Part shown: positions 52,401 to 62,187 of the stretch, in pieces
Layout: each line of letters begins with the position of its first letter
How positions within the stretch are numbered: the stretch's first letter is position 1
Assembly: GCF_040448675.1 (NCBI RefSeq)
Contig: NZ_CP159289.1
Location: 1,984,001 to 2,048,000, forward strand
From: Dyadobacter sp. 676
Lineage (GTDB): Bacteria > Bacteroidota > Bacteroidia > Cytophagales > Spirosomataceae
Direction of reading: 5' to 3'
DNA length: 64,000 nt
Notes under the pieces: model-generated
Told to the model about the DNA's origin: nothing
The model's input: the letters and a program-made list of their open reading frames with translations, nothing else
Databases searched by the model: none
Made by a program: the position numbers and the translations under genes

Positions 52401-53777
52401 TTAAATCTGTTCAAAATATCGCCTGCGCTCCCAATCCGTTACGGAGGCGTCGTAGGCGCGTTGCTCGGTTTTGAAAAAATGCGTGTAATGCTCCACGACT
52501 TCCTCGCCGAATGCCTCTTTTGCAAACCGGCTGTTTTCGAACAATGTAATGGATTCCGCCAATGTATAAGGCACGCGCGGCAAATGCGCGGCCGCATAAA
52601 TGTCGCCGATAAAGCATTCGGGCGGTTCAATCCGGTTTCTGATGCCATCGAGACCCGAGGCCAGGGCTGCCGCAAATGCCAGGTACGGATTGCAATCGGC
52701 GCCGGGAATGCGGCATTCGATGCGCAGACTGGCACCGCTGCCCACCACCCGGAATCCGGCCGTGCGGTTATCGTAACTCCACGCAAGACGCGTCGGCGCC
52801 CAGGAACCGTCTACGAAACGTTTATAGGAATTGACCGTCGGCGCGTAGAACGGCATTACGTCGGGCACATGCCTGATCCAGCCGCCCAGGAACCAGCGGA
52901 AAATGTCGGAGCCTTTTACCGGACCGAACTGCTCGTCGCCTTCGAAGATATTCCTGCCGTTTTTCCACAAACTCATGTGAATATGGCTGCTGGACCCGGC
53001 TTGATCGGTCGCGAACTTCGCCATAAAAGTTACCGACAGCCCCATTGCGTCGGCTACTTCTTTCAGGCATTGCTTGTACACGACGTGATTATCGGCCATC
53101 GAGAGTACGTCGGCATATTTTATATTCAGCTCGTGTTGTCCCAAACCCCACTCGCCTTTTGAAGTTTCGACGGCGATGCCCGAGTTCTTTAAGTGCCTTC
53201 GGACGGCGGAAGTAAATTTTTCGTTCCGCGTGCCCTGCATGATATGGTAATCTTCAAGGTAATATCCTGCCGGACTCAGGTTCTGATAATTTTGCTGAAA
53301 TGCCTGCTTATAGCTGTTTTCAAGCAGATAGTATTCCAGTTCCGAAGCGGCAAGGCATTCGAGGCCCTCGCCTGAAAGCAGCGACAATTGCTTTTTTAAT
53401 ACGGATCTGGGTGCGATGGATTCAGGCTGAAGGGATTTGTCGTTATGGATGTCGCAGATCACAATCGCCGTTTTTTCGAGCCAGTCGGCGATGCGCAATG
53501 TCCCGAGATCGGGCACCATGTGAAAATCGCCATAGCCGAGCTCCCAGTTCGCATAGCGGTAGCCAGGCACAGGTTCCATCGCGATGTCGGTGGTGAGCAG
53601 GTAGTTGCAACCGTGCGTACCAGATTTGGCAACCGAATCCAGAAAATAGTCTGCATCGACGCGCTTGCCCATCAGCCGGCCGTAATGGTCCGTGAACGCG
53701 ACGACAATTGTTTCAATTTCTCCCCCTCCAATCTTGCCCGAAAGTTCATCCAGCGTCAGAAATCCTTTTTTACTCAT
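52401..53777 (-). CDS. Glutamine synthetase-like gamma-glutamylamine ligase
   Basis: A 458-residue protein of the glutamine-synthetase superfamily (PuuA/GlnA4/IpuC type). Metal-binding glutamates are in ASELEYYLL and GEWGLGQHELNI, the ATP loop in SSHIHMSLW, and the glutamate-binding segment NSYKRFVDGSWAPTRLAW. The N-terminal beta-grasp is short (FTDHYGRLMGKRV). These enzymes ligate glutamate's gamma-carboxyl to an amine such as putrescine, ethanolamine or isopropylamine. The neighbours (SDR, ALDH, GATase-like) argue against plain ammonia assimilation. Amine substrate unknown. Confidence 0.85.
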   Translation of the reverse strand: MSKKGFLTLDELSGKIGGGEIETIVVAFTDHYGRLMGKRVDADYFLDSVAKSGTHGCNYLLTTDIAMEPVPGYRYANWELGYGDFHMVPDLGTLRIADWLEKTAIVICDIHNDKSLQPESIAPRSVLKKQLSLLSGEGLECLAASELEYYLLENSYKQAFQQNYQNLSPAGYYLEDYHIMQGTRNEKFTSAVRRHLKNSGIAVETSKGEWGLGQHELNIKYADVLSMADNHVVYKQCLKEVADAMGLSVTFMAKFATDQAGSSSHIHMSLWKNGRNIFEGDEQFGPVKGSDIFRWFLGGWIRHVPDVMPFYAPTVNSYKRFVDGSWAPTRLAWSYDNRTAGFRVVGSGASLRIECRIPGADCNPYLAFAAALASGLDGIRNRIEPPECFIGDIYAAAHLPRVPYTLAESITLFENSRFAKEAFGEEVVEHYTHFFKTEQRAYDASVTDWERRRYFEQI

Positions 53778-53806
53778 CAGAAAGGGTTGGTTTAGCGCAG
53801 TTTATT

Positions 53807-54430
53807 TTATCGCAACTTGTCTACTTTGGCGGTCATCGGAAATTTAAGCACCACCTTTTTACCCGAAGCCTTTTCCAGCATTGGTGTCAGTATTTTCTTC
53901 GCATTCTCCTTTGTCTGGTCAAGAATACCCATGTCGAGGGCCGATTTCTGGATCTGTTTTTCGGCCTGTTTGTAAGCCTCCTGCACCAGTTTGGCTTCGT
54001 CGGTAAAAGCGTATTCGGTATTGTAAACCTTTGATTTGCTGTGGTCTATTTTAAAAACACACAGCTCCGGCTCAGGCATATCGATAACCAGCGTTTCATC
54101 GTCCGAGGTAATATCTTCCATGGAAACCCTGGCGAGATCCACACAGCCGACCGCCTCGCCTTGCACGATCAGTATCGCTTTGGCATTAGGCAACCACATT
54201 TTCACGATTTCCTGCTCCACCACATCCTTGAAGTTGTATTTCACAACTTCAAGTTTTCCCATCGAACTGATTTCCTGCAAAACCACCGTATGCATTGTTT
54301 CAACCTTTCCTTCGCCGCCCAGCCATTCAGGCCGCCAGTCCCCGGTTTTAAACCCCGACCACAAAGCATTGATCCCCGCCAAAAGCAAAATCAGCACCAG
54401 AAGCCGCATCAACCACGAAATGATACGCAT
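53807..54430 (-). CDS. DUF4230 domain protein, membrane-anchored
   Basis: A 207-residue protein with one N-terminal helix (ISWLMRLLVLILLLAGINAL) and an extracytoplasmic DUF4230 domain (LQEISSMGKLEVVKYNFKDV ... VDLARVSMEDI). No function is known for the family. It starts three bases after the SBF transporter stop, so they form one transcript, with the ligase gene 29 bases further on. Confidence 0.85.
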   Translation of the reverse strand: MRIISWLMRLLVLILLLAGINALWSGFKTGDWRPEWLGGEGKVETMHTVVLQEISSMGKLEVVKYNFKDVVEQEIVKMWLPNAKAILIVQGEAVGCVDLARVSMEDITSDDETLVIDMPEPELCVFKIDHSKSKVYNTEYAFTDEAKLVQEAYKQAEKQIQKSALDMGILDQTKENAKKILTPMLEKASGKKVVLKFPMTAKVDKLR

Positions 54431-54433
54431 ACC

Positions 54434-55463
54434 TTATTTTTTAAGTACGAAATTTTCCGCCACTTCCGGCTCCCGGGCCATCCGTTGCGCGATAATGCTC
54501 GCCGCGATCAGCTGCAATGCGTGATAAAGCATAATGGGCAAAAGCATTAAACCTGCCTCAGGCCCTGCAAACAGCACTTTCGACATAACCGCACCTTGTA
54601 CCAGCGACTTTTTAGAACCGCAAAACACAGCAGTGATTTTATCCTCCCGGTTGAAATGCAGCAGGCCGCTGATGAACGTCAGCAGGAAATAGATCCCGAA
54701 AAACAGCGCGAGCATTCCTATCCCTAAAAATACAATTTCTTTTATTCCGAGCGAATCGAAGAGGTGCTCGCCGAACGATTCGCAAAAAGAAGTATAAACG
54801 ATCAGCAAAATCGACGACTGGTCGAAATACCGGATGTACTTTTTACGGGCCTCCGCGAAATGCCCCCAGCGGCTGTTGAGGGCCATTCCCGCTAATACCG
54901 GCAATAATACTTGCAATGCCAGCTTTCCGACTACCGAGAGCAGGTCGAAATGCCCCGGACCGGATGGTTCCGGCCCCGGGTCCAGGGCGAGTCCCATCCA
55001 CAGAGGCGTGATAAAAACGCCTATCAGGCTCGAAATGCTCGCATTGAATATCGCCGCCGGAATATTGCCGCGCGCGATGGAAACCATCACGACCGACGAC
55101 GAGACCGTCGACGGCAGCACGGTCAGAAAGAATATCGCCAACCACATCGTTTGCCCATCTTCGCTTCCGAAAAAGGGCCTGAATGCAAGCGCAAGCACGG
55201 GAAAAAGTACAAATGTCGATAAATGCACCATCACATGCAGCCGCCAGTTCACCAGCCCGGCCCTTAGCTTCCCGGGGCTCAGGCGTAGCCCGTAAAAAAA
55301 GAATATAACCGAAACGGCACAGGTGGAAACCGTTGAAAGGTGCAACGGACTATCCTTCATCCCGGGCGCCGGCCAGAGCCAGGCCAGCAAGATCATGCCG
55401 AGCAACGCGAGCATAAAACCATCCAGTCCGGCCTTTTTTAGCAATATCAATGAATTTACGCAT
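54434..55463 (-). CDS. SBF-like (bile acid:sodium symporter family) transporter, start region disturbed
   Basis: A ten-helix membrane protein of the SBF/BASS superfamily (PF13593 type), about 342 residues. Marks: FFFYGLRLSPGKLRAG, LPSTVSSSVVMVSIARGN (the crossover region) and GSKKSLVQGAVMSK. The open frame only has TTG starts, but an ATG at 55463 in the next frame reads MRKFIDIAKK; with one A fewer in the A6 run (55434-55439) it would read straight on into AGLDGFMLALLG. I take that as the real N-terminus. Substrate unknown. Confidence 0.83.
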
Positions 55464-55669
55464 ATCAAAAATCAACACCGGCGGCAGATGTTACGGCCGT
55501 CTGTTGCTTACAAGAAAAAGGAAAACAGTCAGAAATAAAACCCGGCACAGCGATTAATAATGTCGATTCTTTCCGCCTGGCATTTCGGGTAAATGAACAA
55601 TCGCTCCCACTTTCCCAATAATATCAGGAACTATAAATGACTATTCCCGACAAACTATATCTGACCACA

Positions 55670-56497
55670 ATGACAACTTCCGACAAACTGCTGCTTACCA
55701 TTATCATGGCACTCATCACGTTCGTACCAGCCACCGCACAATACAAGCTCGTCTGGGCCGACGAGTTCGACTATGACGGCGCACCCGATCCGAACGTATG
55801 GCAACCCGAAAAGGGTTTCGTCCGAAACCATGAAGACCAATGGTACCAGGGTGAAAATGCCTATTGCAAAGGTGGCTACCTGATTATCGAAGCCAAAAAA
55901 GAACGGATAAAGAACCCGAACTACAAACCGGGCAGCAACAACTGGAAAGAAAGCCGTGAATACGCCGAATACACCTCCGCCAGCATCATTACCCGAGGCA
56001 GAAAGAGCTTTCGATACGGTCGTTGCGAAATGCGTGCAAAGATCGACACGCGCCAGGGACTCTGGCCGGCGTTCTGGACGCTGGGCGAAAAAGGCGAATG
56101 GCCGGACAACGGAGAGATTGATATAATGGAGTTTTACCGGGGAATGCTGCTGGCAAACCTTGCCTGGGGCTCCAACGAACGCTACAAGCCTGTTTGGAAT
56201 ACCAATAGAAAGCTGATCAGCACTTTCAACGACCCTGGCTGGTCGTCCAGATTCCACATCTGGCGGATGGATTGGGACGAAAATTCCATTAAAATATATG
56301 TGGATGATACGTTAATGGCTTCCCAGGAACAGTCGAAGGCCGTTAATGCCAAAAACAAGGACATTACGCCATTCAAACAACCCCACTACCTGCTGCTCGG
56401 TATGGCGCTGGGCGGCGATAACGGCGGCGATTTGTCCGGAACAGATTTCCCTGCCCGCTTCGAAGTAGATTATGTGAGAGTTTACCAAAAACAATAA
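55670..56497 (+). CDS. GH16 family glycosidase, secreted (laminarinase-like)
   Basis: A 275-residue exported beta-jellyroll glycosidase. The catalytic signature is GEIDIMEF (E-x-D-x-M-E) with WPAFWTLG in front, as in beta-1,3-glucanases and related GH16 enzymes; VWADEFDYDGAPDPNVW opens the domain. Two ATGs compete: 55670 (MTTSDKLLLTIIMALITF) and 55637 (MTIPDKLYLT), the latter being an imperfect copy of the former 33 bases upstream. I prefer 55670 because it gives a normal signal peptide. Stands alone on the plus strand; convergent with the PepSY gene. Confidence 0.9.
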   Translation: MTTSDKLLLTIIMALITFVPATAQYKLVWADEFDYDGAPDPNVWQPEKGFVRNHEDQWYQGENAYCKGGYLIIEAKKERIKNPNYKPGSNNWKESREYAEYTSASIITRGRKSFRYGRCEMRAKIDTRQGLWPAFWTLGEKGEWPDNGEIDIMEFYRGMLLANLAWGSNERYKPVWNTNRKLISTFNDPGWSSRFHIWRMDWDENSIKIYVDDTLMASQEQSKAVNAKNKDITPFKQPHYLLLGMALGGDNGGDLSGTDFPARFEVDYVRVYQKQ

Positions 56498-56529
56498 CAA
56501 TTCCGGCAGCGTAGATCAGATCGCCGGTT

Positions 56530-57687
56530 TCACGACGGGGTCGCCCAGGCCGGAATGCTCTTCCTTACCTTTTTTGGTGCTTTCTTTCTTCTGCCCCACC
56601 AGATCACAAAACCGGTAACGGGCAGCGAGGCGCAGATCAGGCTCGCGAAAAACATAAGTATCTTGCCGGGCAAACCGAGGATCGCACCGGTATGGATGTC
56701 GTAGTTCATCCGACGCAACTTTTTAGCGAAATCGGCTTCGCTGTATTTGCCCGTATAAGGGCCTTCCGCATCGATTTTTTTGACCGAATATTGGTCAAAA
56801 TAGTGGTAGTCTACATTGTAATAGGTGCCCTGGCGGAAATTCACGTAGGAAAAGATCGACTCCGTTTTTTCGGTCGGAAAGGAAATATTCAGGGTCGAAT
56901 ACCGGGGATACTCTTTTTGTAATTGATACCACGCTTTATCCACGGCCTGCATAGGACCGGCCACCCGGGCTGCCGAAACGGTATCAGAAGGTGGGTTATA
57001 GTACACATCCGACCCCTTTCCGCCGGTGATCGTATACAATCCCTGCGAAAACCACTGGAAGCCCCAGACAAGGCCTGTCACAGCGAGGATCATACCGATT
57101 GACATAACATAGAAGCCCAGCACATTGTGCAGATCGTAGTTTTTCCGCCGCCAGGCCGCATTCCATTTGATCGAAAACCGCTGTCTGGCCGCCGACTTGT
57201 TCTTCGGCCACCAGAGCACCATTCCGCTGATCATCATAAAAAAGAACACGAGCGTCGCGGAAGCCACTACTGTCTGCCCGTATTTTTCGGGTAGCCAGAG
57301 ATAATAATGCCCGTGGAGAATGAAGTGAAAGAAATCGTCGTCCTCGTTCCAGATGTGCTCGAGCTTTCCGGTGTATTGGTTGATATAGGCGACGTAGTAG
57401 TATTCGGGATCGAGGTTGTAAAAACCGACTTGCGCATTGCGGTCGGGCGTATCATAAAGTACGCCTTTGGCTACTTTGCCCGGAAGCGCCTTTCGGGCAA
57501 TCTCCGCCAGTTCCGAAGGTGGCAACACATTCCCTCCGGTAGGCCCTTTCACGAACATGTAGGGCTGTGTAATGCTCTTGATTTCCTGCTCAAACGCCAG
57601 AATACACCCTGTGATGGAAATAATAAACACCATAATGCCCGAGACAAGGCCCAGGTACAGGTGCAGTTTTCCAATCAGTTTTTTCAT
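56530..57687 (-). CDS. PepSY-associated transmembrane protein (PiuB-like)
   Basis: A 385-residue inner-membrane protein with four helices: LGLVSGIMVFIISITGCIL near the N-terminus, then VFFFMMISGMVLWWP, LGFYVMSIGMILAVTGLVW and a last one before the basic C-terminus. PepSY-like periplasmic segments lie between helices 1-2 and 3-4. Conserved His residues (KLHLYLG, ILHGHYYLW, YDLHNVLG, MNYDIHTGAI) are the likely heme ligands. Such proteins reduce iron in siderophore uptake in other bacteria; here no siderophore gene is near. Confidence 0.9.
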   Translation of the reverse strand: MKKLIGKLHLYLGLVSGIMVFIISITGCILAFEQEIKSITQPYMFVKGPTGGNVLPPSELAEIARKALPGKVAKGVLYDTPDRNAQVGFYNLDPEYYYVAYINQYTGKLEHIWNEDDDFFHFILHGHYYLWLPEKYGQTVVASATLVFFFMMISGMVLWWPKNKSAARQRFSIKWNAAWRRKNYDLHNVLGFYVMSIGMILAVTGLVWGFQWFSQGLYTITGGKGSDVYYNPPSDTVSAARVAGPMQAVDKAWYQLQKEYPRYSTLNISFPTEKTESIFSYVNFRQGTYYNVDYHYFDQYSVKKIDAEGPYTGKYSEADFAKKLRRMNYDIHTGAILGLPGKILMFFASLICASLPVTGFVIWWGRRKKAPKKVRKSIPAWATPS

Positions 57688-57830
57688 CGATTCGCCCTGA
57701 TTATCTTATTTAGACTCAATTAAGACTACGAATATAGGGCGAACGAAGGGAACTACCAAAAAGGGGGAAGAGAGGAAAGGGTGTCAGAGCAGAGCGTGGA
57801 AGGGAAGAAAAGGGAAACATTTGACAGGCA

Positions 57831-57894
57831 ATGCCGTTAGGCATGAATATCGGTAGCAGCCCGGTGCCCCTCACCCATTAATGCCGTTGGGCAT
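57831..57894. repeat. Two copies of a short palindromic word, 50 bp apart
   Basis: ATGCC-GTTA-GGCAT at 57831-57844 and ATGCC-GTTG-GGCAT at 57881-57894, with TATCGGTAGCAGCCCGGTG between. Each can form a 5-bp hairpin. The surrounding 57688-57949 gap has no convincing ORF; the motif looks like a dispersed Bacteroidota intergenic repeat. Confidence 0.5.
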
Positions 57895-57949
57895 GTAACG
57901 ACAACGGACTGCATTCCCCTTCCTCCTTCCTCAAACAAATCGAGCGTTA

Positions 57950-58580
57950 TTAAAAGTCGTAGCGATAAATGCCTTCCACTTTCGTGGTAGGTGGCATGTG
58001 GGCGAGGGTTTTTAGCTGTCCGTCGTGCAGGCCGAACACCCAGCCGTGCAGATGCAGCTCCTGGCCCTGGTGCCACGCGCCTTGTATGATGCTCGTTTGT
58101 GCGAGGTTGTGCACCTGCTGGATCACATTCAATTCCACCAGGCGGTCGAAACGCTTTTTCTCATCCTCGATCGCGTCCAGCTCGGTAGCGTATTTGTCGT
58201 ATACGTCCTTGATATTGTGCAGCCAGCGGTTGATCAGGCCCAGGTCCTTATGCATCATCGAAGCCTTCACCCCCCCCGCATTGGTAATGCCCTACTACAA
58301 GTATATGCCGCACTTTCAGCACCTCCACGGCATATTGCAGCACGCTGAGCATGTTCATATCCGTATGCACCACGAGATTGGCAACGTTCCGGTGAACAAA
58401 CATCTCACCCGGTTGCGAGCCTGTCAGGTCTTCGGCGGGCACACGGCTATCGGAGCACCCGATCCAGAGGAAATCCGGTTTCTGGTCTTTCGCCAGATTG
58501 TCAAAATACGCTTCGTCGAGTTCGAGCTGCCTGGCTGCCCAGGATTTGTTGGCGGTCAACAGACGGTTAATGAGTTCCAT
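57950..58580 (-). CDS. Beta-carbonic anhydrase, frame broken in a G8 run
   Basis: Beta-class carbonic anhydrase of about 209 residues when restored. Zinc ligands: Cys (and the Asp-Arg dyad) in [12 protein letters not shown], His and Cys in VVGHYQCGG. The first frame breaks just after that motif (GGGEGFDD); the second frame continues with [20 protein letters not shown] and ends [13 protein letters not shown]...YRYDF. Taking one base out of the eight-C run at 58270-58277 gives [15 protein letters not shown], the ordinary sequence. ATG at 58580 is the start. It interconverts CO2 and bicarbonate. Confidence 0.9.
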
Positions 58581-58668
58581 TTTCAGATTGATGATTGAAG
58601 TACCAAAATAATACAATCTCTCTCAGATTCATTCAAACGCGTACATCCTTTTAGCGGAAAAAAATCCG

Positions 58669-58676
58669 TAATTTTG
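58669..58676 (+). promoter_or_regulatory. Candidate -7 element of ileS
   Basis: TAATTTTG matches TAnnTTTG exactly. The -33 place has TTTTAG, not TTG. It would give a leader of about 75 bases before the ileS ATG. Confidence 0.4.
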
Positions 58677-58757
58677 CACTCTTAAAATCCGGAGCGGGTT
58701 ATAAATAGTGCTATTTACATTGATCGGCCACGGCAAATGCCGGACGCTACCACTTAT

Positions 58758-61700
58758 ATGAAATACAACGAATATAAAAATCTGAGTTACCCGCAAATCG
58801 GGGACGAGGTACTCAAATTCTGGAAAGACAGGAAGATCTTTGAGGCGTCGGTAGAAACCCGCGAGGGCGCGCCTACTTTTACCTTTTACGAAGGACCGCC
58901 GTCGGCGAACGGTACGCCGGGCATCCACCACGTAATGGCACGGGCGATCAAGGATATTTTCTGCCGTTACAAGACATTGCAGGGCTTCCAGGTGAAGCGT
59001 AAAGGCGGCTGGGACACACACGGTCTGCCGGTTGAGCTACAAGTCGAAAAAGAACTCGGCATCATCAAGGATGACATTGGGAAGAAGATTTCCGTTGCGG
59101 ATTATAACGAGAAATGCCGCCAGACGGTCATGAAGTTCACTGATCAGTGGAACGACCTGACCGAAAAAATGGGCTATTGGGTCGATCTCGACAATCCTTA
59201 TATTACTTACAAAGGCGAATACATCGAAAGCCTCTGGAATTTACTTAAAAAGCTGTACGACAAAGGCTTGCTTTACAAAGGCTATACGATCCAGCCCTAT
59301 TCACCAGCCGCCGGAACGGGCCTGTCGTCGCACGAGCTGAACATGCCCGGCACGTACAAAGACGTGAAGGATACGACCATCGTAGCGATGTTCAAGGTGA
59401 AAGATGCCGAAAAATGGCCTGCATTAGCCGCTTCTGCGAATGAGGACATCCGCATTCTCGCCTGGACCACCACGCCATGGACGCTTCCTGCTAACTCCGC
59501 ACTGACCGTGGGCGGCAATATCGATTATGTTCTGGTTAAAACCTTCAATCCTTATACGCACGAGCCCGTAGCGGTTGTGCTCGCGAAGGACCTGGTAGGC
59601 AAATACTTCTCCGAAAAAGGCCACGACGGCGATTTCGAAAACTATGCGGCCGGCGACAAAAAAAGTGCTTCCGTGGACTGTTTTGAACGAATTCAAAGGC
59701 AAAGACCTCGAAGGCATCGAGTATGAACAGCTCTTTCCCTACATTCAACCGGACGCCCCGGCATTCCGCGTGATCCTCGGCGATTTCGTGACGACCGAAG
59801 ATGGTACGGGCGTGGTACACACCGCCCCCACTTTTGGTGCGGACGACTTCCGGGTCGCGCAGGCGAACGGCATTCCGGCTATTATGGTGAAAGACGAAAA
59901 CGGCAAAGAAGTGCCTATCGTCGACCGCCAGGGCCGTTTTGTGAAAGAAATTACGGATTTCGCGGGCCGTTTTGTAAAACCTGAATATTACTCTCAAGCG
60001 GAACAGGACGACCCGGAGTTCCGCCCGACGGACGTGCTGATCGCCATCAAGCTCAAAGAGGAAGGCAAGGCATTCAAAGTCGAGAAATACGAGCACCCCT
60101 ACCCGCATTGCTGGCGTACCGATAAGCCGGTGCTCTACTATCCGCTCGATAGCTGGTTTATCAGGACTACCGCGGTGAAAGACCGTTTGGTCGAGCTGAA
60201 CAAAAGCATTAACTGGAAACCTGAAAGCACGGGCACCGGCCGCTTCGGCAACTGGCTCGAAAACCTGGTCGACTGGAACCTCTCGCGTTCGCGCTACTGG
60301 GGCACACCACTGCCGATCTGGCGAAACGATTATGGCGACGAGGTGTGCATCGGCTCTATCGAGGAGCTGAAAGACAAGCTCGAAGAAGCAATTATCTCGG
60401 GCCACCTTACCCGCGAACAGGCATTGCACAACTCGGATTATCTGCAAAAGCTCGAACACGGCGACTACGACCTGCACCGCCCTTATGTGGACGATGTGGT
60501 ACTGGTAGGTAAAACCGGCCATATCATGCACCGCGAACCCGACCTGATCGACGTTTGGTTCGACTCCGGAGCAATGCCGTACGCACAATGGCACTATCCG
60601 TTTGAAAATCAAGAAATCTTCGATAAGGCTTTCCCTGCCGACTTTATTTCGGAGGGTGTAGACCAAACTCGTGGCTGGTTCTTCACATTGCACGCCATTG
60701 CGGGTATGTTGTTCGATTCGGTTGCATTCAAAAATGTGGTTTCGACCGGTTTGGTACTCGACAAGAATGGTAACAAAATGTCGAAACGCCTCGGTAATGC
60801 CGTGGACCCGTTTGCTACACTGGCACAATACGGCCCGGACGCGACGCGCTGGTACATGATCACCAATGCGGAGCCATGGGATAACCTGAAATTCAATATC
60901 GACGGCATCGGCGAAGTGCAGCGCAAGTTCTTCGGAACGTTGGTAAACACTTACAACTTCTTCGCATTGTACGCGAACCTCGACGGTTACGAGTTCCATG
61001 AAGCGAATTCAGTGCCTGTCGAAAAACGCACCGAACTCGACCGGTGGATCCTTTCGAAACTGAATACGTTGATCAAAGAAGTGGGCGAAGAATTCGACGA
61101 TTACAACCCGACCAAAGCGGGCCGCCTCGTGCAGGATTTCGTGACCGACCAGCTTTCCAACTGGTATATCCGCCTCAACCGTCGTCGTTTCTGGAACCCG
61201 TCGGCCGAGCAGGGCGCTGGTTTGACCGACGATAAAGCGGCCGCTTATGAAACCTTACACCATTGTTTGGTAACCGTGGCGCAGCTCATGTCGCCTATCG
61301 CGCCTTTCTTTGGTGAATGGTTGTATAAAAACCTGACAGACAGCGACCGCGAAGCTTCGATCCGCCACAATGCCCCTTTCAAATATGAATCGGTGCATTT
61401 GACTTACTGGCCTAAAATCGAGGCAGAAGTTGTGGACACCGACCTGGAAGAGGCGATGGACCTGGCGCAACGCATCAGCTCGCTCGTTCACTCGATCCGG
61501 AAAGGACATAAGCTGAAAGTTCGTCAGCCATTGTCGAAGATCCTTATCCCGGTTTTGAGCGAGAAAACAAAACGCCAGATCGAGCAGGTGGCTTACATCA
61601 TCCTCTCGGAGGTAAATGTGAAAAACATCGAGTTCGTACACGACGACAGCGGCATTTTGAAAAAGAAAATCAAACCGAACTTCAAAACCCTCGGACCAAA

Positions 61701-62187
61701 ATTCGGCCCGAAAATGAAAGAGGTAGCCGCCGCTATTTCCGCGATGGATGAAGCGCAAATCCGTGAAATCGAAGCCAGCAGCGCAATTACGCTGGCAGCC
61801 GCCGGCGGCCCGATCGATATCGCATTGACCGACGTGGAAATCATCGCCGAAGACGTTCCGGGATGGCTCGTTGCGAGCGAAGGCGGCCTCACCGTTGCCC
61901 TCGACATCACTGTGACGGAAGAGCTGCGCCTGGAAGGCATTGCTCGCGATTTCGTAAACCGTGTGCAAAACCTGCGTAAAGACAGCGGCTTTGAAGTAAC
62001 GGACAAAATTCGCATTACCCTACAAAACAACGATGGCCTGCTCGCCAGCGCAGTAACCGCCAACAAAGATTACATCTGCCAGGAAGTACAAGCCCTGGAT
62101 CTCCACCTCGTCAGCGACCTGAATGGGGAAGCGACGGAGATCGAGATGGATGAGTTTTTGCTGAAGGTGAAGATCGAGGTGGTGTAG
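58758..62187 (+). CDS. ileS: Isoleucyl-tRNA synthetase, frame broken in an A7 run
   Basis: Class I aminoacyl-tRNA synthetase, about 1142 residues when restored, charging tRNA-Ile. The HIGH-type region is PPSANGTPGIHHVMAR, normal for Bacteroidota; editing (CP1) domain follows; KMSKR is in NGNKMSKRLGNAVDPF; anticodon-binding and C-terminal parts are complete. The first frame breaks at GDKKSASVD; the second continues at DKKVLPWTVLNEFKGKDL if one A is removed from the run 59658-59664. ATG at 58758 (MKYNEYKNLSYPQ) fits better than 58737. As an essential enzyme, a true frameshift would be lethal unless another ileS exists. Confidence 0.95.
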
